Shown: positions 43,737 to 52,237 of the stretch, one piece after another
Layout: every line of letters begins with the position of its first letter
How positions within the stretch are numbered: position 1 is the first letter of the stretch
Notes under the pieces: model-generated
Told to the model about the DNA's origin: nothing
Seen by the model: only the letters and a program-made list of their open reading frames with translations
Databases searched by the model: none
NCBI GenBank assembly: GCA_964506505.1
Contig: CAZDKY010000007.1
Coordinates: forward strand, 16,036-80,035
DNA length: 64,000 bases
Origin: M55B129 sp964506505
GTDB taxonomy: Bacteria > Bacillota > Dethiobacteria > DTU022
Direction: 5' to 3'
Made by a program: the position numbers and the translations under genes

Positions 43737-43976
43737 ATGTACCTGCACATAGGAGATGCCCAAATTGTTTTCAGCCGCGAGTTGATCGGTATTTTTAAAT
43801 CTGATCAAAATGACAATACAACCAATAAGGAATTTCTCGAATCTTTACCTGAAGGAGCGATAAAGGTTATTGCAAAAGCAGAAAGGCCAAAATCTTTCAT
43901 TGTTACTGATAAAAGGGTTTTTATATCCCCTATTTCTCCTCTTACCCTGGGCAGGCGGCTGAAAAATTCTCGCTAA
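43737..43976 (+). CDS. remB: Extracellular matrix regulator RemB (DUF370)
   Basis: A 79-residue protein with the DUF370 pattern MYLHIGDAQIVFSRELIGIF, then IKVIAKAERPKSFIVTDKRVFISPISPLTLGRR. In Bacillus the paralogue YaaB/RemB sits in the same position between recF and gyrB and influences matrix genes. The ATG at 43737 has AAGGAG 7 nt upstream. A 13-bp palindrome TTGCGCAGCGCAA at 43713-43725 overlaps the ribosome site and might hinder or control initiation. Confidence 0.93.
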   Translation: MYLHIGDAQIVFSRELIGIFKSDQNDNTTNKEFLESLPEGAIKVIAKAERPKSFIVTDKRVFISPISPLTLGRRLKNSR

Positions 43977-44008
43977 AAATGCCTGCGGTTAAATGTCTGT
44001 AAAAAGAA

Positions 44009-44017
44009 TGATATAAT
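44009..44017 (+). promoter_or_regulatory. Extended -10 promoter for gyrB
   Basis: TGATATAAT is an exact extended -10 about 52 nt before the gyrB ATG; TTAAAT lies 17 nt upstream as a weak -35. Confidence 0.55.
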
Positions 44018-44068
44018 AATAATGTTGTACAGATTTATCTTAATTATAATTTTGCCCAGAGGTGAAGT

Positions 44069-45991
44069 ATGTCCGCGAAAAATAATCAAAATAATGAATA
44101 TAGTGCTAAACAGATCCAGGTTTTGGAGGGCTTGGAAGCGGTAAGAAGAAGGCCGAGTATGTATATTGGCTCTACCTCGAGCCGGGGTTTACACCATCTT
44201 GTTTTTGAAGTGATTGATAACAGTATTGACGAGGTCCTGGCCGGTTATTGCAAACAAATAAAAGTAATCATCAACGGAGACGGTAGCATCTCGGTTACTG
44301 ATGACGGCCGGGGTATCCCTGTTGAGAATCATCCTCAGGAAAAAAGACCGGCTGTGGAAGTCGTTTTAACAACTCTTCATGCCGGCGGAAAATTTAACAC
44401 TGACAGCTACAAGGTAGCCGGTGGTCTGCACGGCGTTGGGGTATCTGTAGTGAATGCTCTTTCAGAATGGTTGGAAGTGGAAGTATACAGGGACGGGAAG
44501 ATCTACAGCCAGCGCTATGAACGCGGAAAGAAAAATACACCTATTTCCAGTCAGGTTGCACCGAGTGCAAAAAATACAGGGACCAGGATTACTTTTTATC
44601 CGGATCAAAAAATATTCGACAGCATTGATTTTGAGAATGAAATTATCATTCAGCGGCTTCGGGAACTGGCTTTTTTGAACAAGGGAACAAGAATTACCTT
44701 CAAAGATTTGCGTAGCGGACGGGAAGAGAAATTTAAATACGAGGGCGGTATTATTCAATATGTTGCCTACCTGAACCAGGGTAAGGAAACGGTGCCCAGG
44801 AAGCCCGTTTATCTTCAGAAATCGGTTGATGGTTTCGAGGTTGAAATGGCCCTTCAGTATCATGCAGGATACGCTGAGGTTATCTATTCATATGCCAATA
44901 ATATTCATACTCAAGAAGGTGGCACCCATGAATACGGATTTAAAGTATCCCTAACCAGGCTCATTAATGATTTTGCCCGTAAACTAGGCATGCTCAAGGA
45001 TAATCAAAGTAATCTTTCCGGTGAAGATATCAGGGAAGGGCTCACTGCTGTTTTGAGTGTAAAACTGATGGATCCCCAGTTTGAAGGACAGACTAAAACA
45101 AAACTTGGCAATAATGATATTCGCAGTATCATGGACAATATCTGCTATGAAGGTCTTGAGGCTTACTTCGAACAGAATCCTGCTGTAGCGAGAAGGGTGA
45201 TTGAAAAAGCGATCCGTGCTTCCAGGGCCAGGGAAGCGGCCCGTAAGGCAAGAGAACTGACCAGGCGTAAAAATGCCCTTGAAATAAGCAGTTTGCCAGG
45301 CAAGCTGGCCGATTGCACATCGAAAGATCCGGGTGAAAGCGAGCTCTTTATTGTCGAAGGAGACTCAGCCGGCGGTTCGGCCAAACAGGGACGCGATCGC
45401 CGTTTTCAGGCCATTCTCCCATTAAGAGGTAAAATTTTAAACGTAGAGAAAGCACGCCTGGATAGAATTTTGGCCAATGAAGAAATCCGTACTTTAATTA
45501 CCGCTCTCGGAACAGGCATTGAAAATGAATTTGACATATCGCGGACTCGCTATCAGAAAATTATCATTATGACAGACGCTGATGTTGACGGTGCTCATAT
45601 ACGGGTTTTGCTGCTCACATTTTTCTATCGTTTCATGCACGAATTAATTGACAGCGGCTTTATATATATTGCCCAACCACCCCTGTATAAAGTGAAAAAA
45701 GGAAAGCAGGAAAAATACCTTTTCCGTGATGAAGAAATGGAGCAGTTGAGCAAAGAGTGGGGCCGAAATGGAGGTATAAGTATTCAGCGTTACAAGGGCC
45801 TCGGTGAGATGAATCCCGATCAGCTCTGGGAAACTACGATGAATCCGGATACAAGAATTATTAAAAAGGTAGAGCTGGTGGATGCCATCAGGGCTGATAA
45901 CATATTCAGTGTGCTCATGGGAGATAAAGTTGAACCACGTCGTAAATTTATCGAGGATAATGCCCGCCAGGTTCGCAGTCTCGATATCTAA
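44069..45991 (+). CDS. gyrB: DNA gyrase subunit B
   Basis: ATPase subunit of gyrase. The 640-residue product has the GHKL ATP site (EVIDNSIDEVLAG, DDGRGIPVE, GGLHGVGVSVVNALS), the transducer domain and the TOPRIM domain with EGDSAGGSAKQGRDR and DADVDGAHI, ending in the usual DARQVRSLDI-type tail (DNARQVRSLDI). No long insert is seen, as usual for Gram-positive GyrB. The ATG at 44069 has AGAGGTGA close upstream. Confidence 0.98.
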   Translation: MSAKNNQNNEYSAKQIQVLEGLEAVRRRPSMYIGSTSSRGLHHLVFEVIDNSIDEVLAGYCKQIKVIINGDGSISVTDDGRGIPVENHPQEKRPAVEVVLTTLHAGGKFNTDSYKVAGGLHGVGVSVVNALSEWLEVEVYRDGKIYSQRYERGKKNTPISSQVAPSAKNTGTRITFYPDQKIFDSIDFENEIIIQRLRELAFLNKGTRITFKDLRSGREEKFKYEGGIIQYVAYLNQGKETVPRKPVYLQKSVDGFEVEMALQYHAGYAEVIYSYANNIHTQEGGTHEYGFKVSLTRLINDFARKLGMLKDNQSNLSGEDIREGLTAVLSVKLMDPQFEGQTKTKLGNNDIRSIMDNICYEGLEAYFEQNPAVARRVIEKAIRASRAREAARKARELTRRKNALEISSLPGKLADCTSKDPGESELFIVEGDSAGGSAKQGRDRRFQAILPLRGKILNVEKARLDRILANEEIRTLITALGTGIENEFDISRTRYQKIIIMTDADVDGAHIRVLLLTFFYRFMHELIDSGFIYIAQPPLYKVKKGKQEKYLFRDEEMEQLSKEWGRNGGISIQRYKGLGEMNPDQLWETTMNPDTRIIKKVELVDAIRADNIFSVLMGDKVEPRRKFIEDNARQVRSLDI

Positions 45992-46085
45992 ATATTAAAG
46001 ATAGTTGAGATGGATTATCCTTACCGATAATTTTCTGGATCTGTCGGCCAAATGGTTTCTGAAATGATCAGGGTTGAAACAATAT

Positions 46086-46126
46086 AAAAGCCTCACCGGT
46101 TTTCTTCGCCGGTAGAGGCTTTTTTG
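46086..46126 (+). terminator. Rho-independent terminator after gyrB (possibly bidirectional)
   Basis: AAGCCTC-ACCGG and CCGGT-AGAGGCTT form a 12-bp stem with one bulged base around a 9-nt loop, followed by TTTTTTGG. The 5' side has AATATAAAA, so the hairpin could also end the minus-strand lipoprotein gene that stops 24 bp further on. Confidence 0.9.
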
Positions 46127-46149
46127 GTTTGAGATGGTTTAAAAATCTA

Positions 46150-46776
46150 TTAATCGTTGATTTTGCGGAGATCAAAAATTAATCCTTCGGTTTCTCCTCC
46201 GGGAAGATATCTAAACATGATTGTATCCTCGGGCTGCAGTTCCATCTGGTCCAAAACTGTCTTGGCCTCATCCTTGAGAGTGAAGATCCTTGCCGGCAGT
46301 TCTTCCGGAACGCCGCTTATTTTTATCCCAATCTGGTCCTCTGCAACCCGGTTCATGTATCTACCTGAATCTGTGCGGCATTCTTCAACTTCTTTATTTT
46401 CGACAATGCTTATTTTGATTGCTTTTCCCTGTTCGGGATATGATTCTGCCAAAAATCCTTCATGCCAGACATCAACTTTTTGTCCTCTCGCCAGCTTATC
46501 ATGCCCGACCTGTTTACTATCCAGATCAATAACTGTATCTTCATCTACCGCAAAATAAATGGCTCTCTTACCTCCTTCAAACCAGAGCTGTCGTGGGATA
46601 TTGACATCCTCGATGTCGCTCACTACCAGGATCTTACCTGCCTCAATTTCATAAATCAAGCCGCTGATGGGTATCATTTCTTCCGTATCATTCTCTGGTT
46701 GTCCCGCCGTGCAGCCTGTGGCCATAATGAACAGGATCAGAAAAGTCAGCGAAAAAAATAAAGTCTTTTTTTTCAT
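46150..46776 (-). CDS. Putative lipoprotein, DUF3221-like
   Basis: A 208-residue exported protein. It has a short basic N-terminus, a hydrophobic stretch and the lipobox-like A-T-G-C at about 19-22, so it is probably anchored by a lipid to the outer face of the membrane. The following region (SGLIYEIEAGKILVVSD, then VDVWHEG and YPEQGKAIKISIVE) resembles the DUF3221 domain, function unknown. The C-terminal 70 residues are not recognised. The ATG at 46776 has GAGGAGG 8 nt upstream. It lies antisense between gyrB and gyrA. Confidence 0.75.
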   Translation of the reverse strand: MKKKTLFFSLTFLILFIMATGCTAGQPENDTEEMIPISGLIYEIEAGKILVVSDIEDVNIPRQLWFEGGKRAIYFAVDEDTVIDLDSKQVGHDKLARGQKVDVWHEGFLAESYPEQGKAIKISIVENKEVEECRTDSGRYMNRVAEDQIGIKISGVPEELPARIFTLKDEAKTVLDQMELQPEDTIMFRYLPGGETEGLIFDLRKIND

Positions 46777-47015
46777 GCCGATTCCCTCCTCACATCTCTT
46801 TTAAATTAATAGACACTTAAAAACAGGAATAGTTCCCGGCACGGTGGGGTAACATTCTCTGGAACCCTTTACCCCGATCATATTTCATGTTTTAATTAAG
46901 CTTAAGTAGCAGTATTCCTGCTATAGCAAGCTGAATGAAGAACTATTTAAGCTGATTCACAGTCCAGCTTGGCTGCGAAGTTTATATCTCATGGGTTGTC
47001 AAGGAGGCCAGTACA

Positions 47016-47546
47016 ATGACAATGATCTTACAACTTCTTATTCCTTACTTTATTCTGGCAGCAGTGATTTTTGGGTACATTTACTATCGTTACCACAAGC
47101 TCGGACCTGTCCTGCACAGGGTTGATCGGGCTCTTTTCGTGAAGCAAAACCTCGATTCATTGGTGCTGATTATTATTCTTGCTGTGGCATCATACTTTTT
47201 GATCCGCTATGAGCTGAATAATATAAAAGTTGTAGAAGAAGAACTTCCGTTCTCCTTCTATTTTAATATGTTCTTTTACATTGTTCTGATCATGGCTGTT
47301 GTGGCCAGGGAGGTTGAGAAACCGACACTGCGCGAAAAAGGTATTGCCTCCGCCCGCGGTTTGTGGAATTGGACGGAGATAGGATCTTATCGATGGTCCG
47401 GCCGTAACTTGATTGTCAATATCAAGCGTGGCAATAAAACCCGCTCTGAAATATGGTCGGTTGATCCGATTGAAAAAAAGAACATTGCCCCGATCTTGAA
47501 AGATAAGTGCCCTCGCCAATCGAAACGATCACGAAAGAAGATTTAA
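47016..47546 (+). CDS. Membrane protein of unknown function
   Basis: I do not recognise this family with confidence. The 176-residue product has three hydrophobic segments, at about 4-24, 44-62 and 76-94, and a basic cytosolic C-terminal part with WNWTEIGSYRW and IKRGNKTRSEIWSVD, ending in a run of lysine and arginine. The W-x-x-I-x-x-Y-x-W arrangement recalls small bacterial domains of unknown function that sit on the inner face of membrane proteins. The ATG at 47016 has AAGGAGG 8 nt upstream. It is divergent from the lipoprotein gene, with a 239-bp gap between them. Confidence 0.75.
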   Translation: MTMILQLLIPYFILAAVIFGYIYYRYHKLGPVLHRVDRALFVKQNLDSLVLIIILAVASYFLIRYELNNIKVVEEELPFSFYFNMFFYIVLIMAVVAREVEKPTLREKGIASARGLWNWTEIGSYRWSGRNLIVNIKRGNKTRSEIWSVDPIEKKNIAPILKDKCPRQSKRSRKKI

Positions 47547-47728
47547 GATATTATGTAATGGGGAGGACCTTTTCCGGGTTGTGAATTTGTGATAAACTTA
47601 ATAATGTTATCCATTCCAGATGCTAAGTGAATGAATGACTTTGCTTTGTCAAATTGACTGTTAACCCGGGTATTATGGGACGGATTTTCCGGGTAGCGGT
47701 TTAGCACGTTTTTAATAAAGGAGATATT

Positions 47729-50149
47729 ATGTCCGAAAGAGAAAATGTCGTGCCCGTAAATATCTATGATGAGGTTAAAGTGTCGTTTCTTGACTATGCC
47801 ATGAGCGTCATTGTCAGCAGAGCCTTGCCGGATGTACGTGACGGGTTAAAGCCGGTCCACAGGCGTATTTTATTTGCCATGTCGGAAATGGGCTCAACTC
47901 ATGATAAGCCGCATCGGAAATCGGCCCGTATAGTTGGTGAAGTGCTTGGTAAATACCATCCACACGGCGATGTGGCGATTTACGATACGCTTGTCAGGCT
48001 GGCCCAGAATTTCTCCATCCGTTATTTGCTTGTCGATGGGCATGGTAATTTTGGTTCTCAGGATGGCGACTCTGCAGCAGCGATGCGTTATACCGAAGCA
48101 CGGCTTTCAGGAATTGCCGGGGCAATGCTGTCTGATTTGGAAAAAGAAACAGTTGGTTTCCGTCCTAATTTCGATGAGAGCCTTGATGAACCGGTAGTCC
48201 TTCCTTCGCGATTTCCCAATTTGCTGGCGAACGGATCTTCGGGTATTGCCGTAGGTATGGCTACAAATATTCCGCCGCATAACCTTACTGAACTTATTGA
48301 CGCTCTTAACCATCTTATCAAATACCCTGAAGCATCAATCCGTGATTTGATGAGAATAGTACAAGGGCCAGACTTTCCCACCGGTGGTATCATTGTTGGG
48401 CATGAGGGCATTTATTCTGCCTATCAGACCGGCAGAGGGATTATCAAACTGCGTGGTAAGGCCCAGATTGAGAAAAAAGACAAAGGGCGTTGCCAGATAG
48501 TGATTACGGAACTTCCATATCAGCAGAACAAGGCCAAACTGGTTGAAAAAATTGCCGATCTGGTCAAGGAGCAAAAGATAGCCGGGATTACCGACCTGCG
48601 GGACGAGTCGGACCGCTCCGGTGTCAGGGTAGTGATGGAGATTAAAAAAGATTATGATCCGCAGGTCATAATCAATCAGCTTTATAAATTCTCGCCCCTG
48701 CAGCAGACTTACGGGATTATAATGCTAGCCTTGGTAGACGGTCAGCCGAGGGTGCTCACCCTGAAGCAGATGATGGCCTACTATTTGGAACATCAAAAAG
48801 AAATCATCAGACGGCGTTCACAGTATGACTTAAAAAAAGCTGAAGACAGGCTGCATATTGTTGAAGGTCTTCTTACTGCTCTTGATATGCTCGATGAAGT
48901 CATCGCTCTGATCCGGGCTTCAAAGGATGTACAGGCTGCCAGAGAAGGATTAATAGGACTTCTTTCTATAACTGAAAAGCAGGCCCAGTCTATCCTTGAT
49001 ATGAGGCTGCAGCGATTAACCCAACTGGAAATAACAAAGCTGACGGAAGAACGCGAGCAGTTACTGAATACGATCAAGTATCTCCAGCGAGTCCTGGCGG
49101 AAGAATCCCTGGTTCTCGATATTATCAGTGAAGAACTGGCGGCTATCCAGAAAAAATACGGTGACGAAAGACGCACGCAGATTGTAGCCGATGAAGGCGA
49201 AGTTATCCTCACTGACCTGATTTTCCAGGAAGATGTTGTGATAACCTTAACGAATCGCGGCTATATCAAGCGACTGCCACTGACTACCTACCACAGCCAG
49301 CACCGTGGTGGACGAGGAGTAAAAGGCATGCAAACCCGAGAAAATGACCGGGTGGAACAATGCCACGTGGCTTCCACGCATGACAGGATGCTCTGCTTCA
49401 GCAACAGGGGCAAGGTTTACCTTCTTCATGTTCATGAAATACCGCAGCAATCGGGTCGTCAGTCAAGAGGTACTGCCCTGGTCAATTTGCTGCCGCTGGA
49501 AGAAAAGGAATTCATTACGGCTACTCTGCCCATTGCTGAATTTGAAACAGACCTCTTTCTCCTGATGGTTACAGCCGGAGGTGTGATTAAGAAAACGGCT
49601 CTGAGGGAATATAGAAATACACGGAAAACCGGCCTGATTGCCCTTAACCTTGCGCCTGACGATGAGCTGATGACAGTTAAGCTTACTGATGGGCGCAAAG
49701 AAGTCATAGTGGGAACCAGCGCCGGCCTTTTTGTTAGATTCCCCGAATCTGATGTCCGTCCTATGGGCCGGGCGGCCAGGGGTGTTAAAGCTGTTTCCCT
49801 GGGTGACGATGACAGGGTCATTGGTGCCGATCTTGTCACTGCCGAATCGCGACTGCTCATTGCTTCAGCGGGAGGATACGGCAAGAGGGTCAAGGTCAGT
49901 GATTTTAGCGTCCATCACCGCGGCGGCAAGGGTATGCTGGGAATGAAGCTCACACAACAGAGTGGGCCGCTGGCGATATTTGTTGTTCTACAGGGTGAGG
50001 AAGAAGAATTTATGATAATTACCGCTCATGGTGTGGTCAACCGCCAGAAAATGGAACAGGTTTCTTTACTGGGCCGTTATGCTCGCGGAGTAACCCTTAT
50101 TCGACTTGACAAAAATGATCGGGTTGTCAATCTGATAGCCCTTGATTAG
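47729..50149 (+). CDS. gyrA: DNA gyrase subunit A
   Basis: DNA-cleaving subunit of gyrase, 806 residues. The catalytic tyrosine is Y121 (AAMRYTEARLS). The quinolone-binding helix reads HPHGDVAIYDTLVR: the position equal to E. coli S83 is V82, while D86 (E. coli D87) is kept. The C-terminal pinwheel carries a gyrase box-like motif HRGGRGVKG, which supports gyrase rather than topoisomerase IV. The ATG at 47729 has AAAGGAG close upstream. It is separated from gyrB by two unrelated genes. Confidence 0.97.
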   Translation: MSERENVVPVNIYDEVKVSFLDYAMSVIVSRALPDVRDGLKPVHRRILFAMSEMGSTHDKPHRKSARIVGEVLGKYHPHGDVAIYDTLVRLAQNFSIRYLLVDGHGNFGSQDGDSAAAMRYTEARLSGIAGAMLSDLEKETVGFRPNFDESLDEPVVLPSRFPNLLANGSSGIAVGMATNIPPHNLTELIDALNHLIKYPEASIRDLMRIVQGPDFPTGGIIVGHEGIYSAYQTGRGIIKLRGKAQIEKKDKGRCQIVITELPYQQNKAKLVEKIADLVKEQKIAGITDLRDESDRSGVRVVMEIKKDYDPQVIINQLYKFSPLQQTYGIIMLALVDGQPRVLTLKQMMAYYLEHQKEIIRRRSQYDLKKAEDRLHIVEGLLTALDMLDEVIALIRASKDVQAAREGLIGLLSITEKQAQSILDMRLQRLTQLEITKLTEEREQLLNTIKYLQRVLAEESLVLDIISEELAAIQKKYGDERRTQIVADEGEVILTDLIFQEDVVITLTNRGYIKRLPLTTYHSQHRGGRGVKGMQTRENDRVEQCHVASTHDRMLCFSNRGKVYLLHVHEIPQQSGRQSRGTALVNLLPLEEKEFITATLPIAEFETDLFLLMVTAGGVIKKTALREYRNTRKTGLIALNLAPDDELMTVKLTDGRKEVIVGTSAGLFVRFPESDVRPMGRAARGVKAVSLGDDDRVIGADLVTAESRLLIASAGGYGKRVKVSDFSVHHRGGKGMLGMKLTQQSGPLAIFVVLQGEEEEFMIITAHGVVNRQKMEQVSLLGRYARGVTLIRLDKNDRVVNLIALD

Positions 50150-50178
50150 AAAAATTCTTATTTAAAGCCGGTGGATAG

Positions 50179-51678
50179 ATGACTGAAAAGAAAAAAATTG
50201 GTATAACCGATACATCTTTACGCGACGCTCACCAATCGCTGCTGGCCACACGGATGCGTTTGGTAGAGATGTTGCCGATCCTTAAATTTATGGACCAGAT
50301 TGGCTATCATTCTCTGGAAGTCTGGGGCGGAGCTACCTTTGACACCTGTATGAGGTTTTTGGATGAAGATCCCTGGGAACGTTTGAGGCAGCTGCGTAAG
50401 GGATTGCCCAATACAAAACTGCAAATGCTTTTACGTGGTCAGAATATAGTCGGGTACCGTCACTATCCCGATGATGTCCTTGCTGAGTTTGTCAAGAAAG
50501 CTGTTACTAACGGTATAGATATTATAAGAATTTTTGATGCGCTAAATGACCTGCGCAATATGGAGCAGGCTATCAAGTACACGAAGGCGGAAGGAGCACA
50601 TGCTCAGGGAACGATCAGTTATACAATCAGTCCCCTCCATAACAATGATCATTTTGTAAAAATGGGATCCGATCTGAAAAACGTGGGAGCTGATTCAATT
50701 TGTATTAAGGATATGGCCGGCCTGATCGCTCCCTATGATGCCTATGAACTGGTCAGTCGCCTCAAACAGGAAGTCGACCTGCCTGTTCAGTTGCACTGCC
50801 ACTATACCAGCGGGATGGCCTCCATGTCTTATTTGAAGGCGGTGGAAGCGGGAGTCGATGTTATTGACACAGCTAATGCAGCACTGGCTATGGGTACCAG
50901 CCAACCGGCAACGGATAGCATGGTTGCCGCTTTGCAGGGAACGCCCTATGATACCGGTCTCGATCTTGAAATGCTGGCAATAGTAAGCCAGCATTTCAAG
51001 GAAATCAGCTGTGACTATGAAATACCGCGGGACGTTCTGGCGGTCGATACAAATGTCCTCAGCTACCAGATACCGGGAGGCATGATTTCAAACCTCGCTT
51101 CTCAGCTGGTGGAACAGCAGGCTACTCACCTTCTGAAGGAAGTTCTTGCCGAAGTTCCTAAAGTGCGCGCTGATCTTGGTTACCCTCCCCTGGTAACACC
51201 GAGCAGTCAGATAGTAGGGACACAGGCGGTAGTCAATGTCCTTACAGGCGAGCGCTATAAAATGGTTTCAACTGAAATTAAGAACTACCTGCGCGGTCTT
51301 TACGGCAGGCCTCCCGGTGAAATAAACCCGGATGTCCTGAAAAAAGTGCTCAAAGACGAACAACCCATCAGCGGACGGCCAGCCGATCAGCTCAAGCCCC
51401 AGCTGGCAGAAGCCAAAAAAGAAATAGCCGAATATATTGAACAGGAAGAAGATGTCTTGTCTTACGTTATTTTTCCCAATGTTGCCATCGATTTTTTCAA
51501 GCGACGCAGCGGTATACTACCTCCGTTGGAACTTAAAGATAGCTGCGACAGCGGTATAGTGATTAATGCAGCAAAGAATCAGAAGAGCGAAACGAAAAAT
51601 CCGGACCTGGCTGATCTGCAGGTGGTAGACGAATCGCTGATTGGCAGTGATGAAATAAATGTCATTTATCCCGCTTAA
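50179..51678 (+). CDS. oadA: Carboxyltransferase subunit (oxaloacetate decarboxylase alpha / pyruvate carboxylase B type), no biotin domain
   Basis: TIM-barrel carboxyltransferase that moves CO2 between carboxybiotin and pyruvate. The 499-residue product has TDTSLRDAHQS (metal-binding aspartate) near the N-terminus, EVWGGATFD, RIFDALND, the carbamylated-lysine motif CIKDMAG and the metal-binding LHCHYTSG, followed by the conserved helical domain. It ends without the biotin-attachment A-M-K-M domain, so a separate carrier protein is needed, not found here. The ATG lies 29 bp behind gyrA. Which reaction runs (pyruvate carboxylation, decarboxylation or transcarboxylation) cannot be told. Confidence 0.88.
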   Translation: MTEKKKIGITDTSLRDAHQSLLATRMRLVEMLPILKFMDQIGYHSLEVWGGATFDTCMRFLDEDPWERLRQLRKGLPNTKLQMLLRGQNIVGYRHYPDDVLAEFVKKAVTNGIDIIRIFDALNDLRNMEQAIKYTKAEGAHAQGTISYTISPLHNNDHFVKMGSDLKNVGADSICIKDMAGLIAPYDAYELVSRLKQEVDLPVQLHCHYTSGMASMSYLKAVEAGVDVIDTANAALAMGTSQPATDSMVAALQGTPYDTGLDLEMLAIVSQHFKEISCDYEIPRDVLAVDTNVLSYQIPGGMISNLASQLVEQQATHLLKEVLAEVPKVRADLGYPPLVTPSSQIVGTQAVVNVLTGERYKMVSTEIKNYLRGLYGRPPGEINPDVLKKVLKDEQPISGRPADQLKPQLAEAKKEIAEYIEQEEDVLSYVIFPNVAIDFFKRRSGILPPLELKDSCDSGIVINAAKNQKSETKNPDLADLQVVDESLIGSDEINVIYPA

Positions 51679-51717
51679 TAAAAGTTTTTTAAGAAAGCCC
51701 TGAGGAATAAAATAGCC

Positions 51718-51759
51718 GGGAGATCGGTAAGATTTCGTCGTGGGTGAGCCGATCCTCCC
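51718..51759 (+). terminator. Inverted repeat, possible terminator of gyrA-oadA
   Basis: GGGAGATCGG and CCGATCCTCCC pair with one bulged base around a 21-nt loop, 40 bp past the oadA stop. There is no clean T run after it (AAGTAAGATTTT follows), so it may need Rho or be unrelated to termination. Confidence 0.35.
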
Positions 51760-51774
51760 TAAGTAAGATTTTAC

Positions 51775-51906
51775 GTGAGTGATCCAGGCATTCCGTAAAT
51801 GATCTTTGATAATCTGAAAATATTCTTAGCTGCCGTGGATTTTAGCAGTACATATTTAGTTTTGCAAATTCGAAAATTCTGTTTACGTAATGCCTGGTGA
51901 GTGATC
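51775..51906. mobile_element. MITE-like element (51785-51896) with 10-bp flanking direct repeats
   Basis: A 112-bp stretch begins CAGGCATTCCGTAAA and ends with its near-perfect inverse TTTACGTAATGCCTG (14 of 15 bp). It is bounded on both sides by the identical 10-mer GTGAGTGATC (51775-51784 and 51897-51906). Terminal inverted repeats inside a target-site duplication are the hallmark of an inserted non-autonomous element. It has no open frame of useful length. The downstream 10-mer ends 8 bp before the -35 of the ilv promoter. This makes the upstream half of the only gene-free gap over 300 bp. Confidence 0.78.
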
Positions 51907-51914
51907 GCGGCCTG

Positions 51915-51943
51915 TTGACACCTCCGGGCGGGGGATCTATAAT
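51915..51943 (+). promoter_or_regulatory. Consensus sigma-A-type promoter of the ilv-leu operon
   Basis: TTGACA (51915-51920), 17 nt, TATAAT (51938-51943): a perfect match in both hexamers and spacing. Transcription would begin near 51950, just before the T-box leader. Confidence 0.93.
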
Positions 51944-51954
51944 AAAAGCCAATC

Positions 51955-52200
51955 TTTCATTGAAAGGCCATGATGGGCAGGAGTAAGCGGCGGTGTTTTT
52001 TCAGAGAGCCGGGGCAGGTGCAAGCCGGTAAAACATGTCGTTGAAGGTCGGTCCGGAGCTGTTCGGCCGAATCACAGTAAGCCGAACCGGGTTGATACCG
52101 TTACCAGAATCAGCGAGAGGCATTACCCTGAAAAAGTAATGCTGAAAAAGGGTGGTACCGCGGAAGAAACCTTCCGCCCCTTTGGGCGGAGGGTATTTTT
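51955..52200 (+). promoter_or_regulatory. T-box leader, probable tRNA-Val (GUC) specifier
   Basis: The T-box core GGGTGGTACCGCGG is at 52150-52163, and a terminator hairpin (52170-52193) followed by TATTTTT ends at 52200. Stem I is recognisable: AGTA at 51982-51985 faces GAAGGTCG at 52043-52050, the helix above pairs 51986-51999 with 52030-52042, and the distal part has AGAGAGCCGGGG with GGTG and AGCCGG. In the usual GAA-N-specifier-purine order the specifier is GTC (52047-52049), a valine codon. The TGGT of the T-box fits a tRNA ending in A-CCA. Uncharged tRNA would stop termination and switch on ilvE and the genes after it. Confidence 0.9.
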
Positions 52201-52237
52201 ATATATTTATATACATTATGGGAGGAGAGAGTGGAAG

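Noticed and set aside
52061..52087. Hairpin GTTCGGC/GCCGAAC with a loop containing GAATCACAGTA as an alternative specifier (ATC, Ile)
   Set aside because: It lies after the stem I region, whose AGTA/GAA pair and distal elements are already accounted for at 51982-52050. It fits a later stem of the leader better, although only a covariance model can settle it.
50150..52237. Expected rRNA or tRNA genes after gyrA, as in Bacillus
   Set aside because: No rRNA-like or tRNA cloverleaf sequence was found here or elsewhere in the window.
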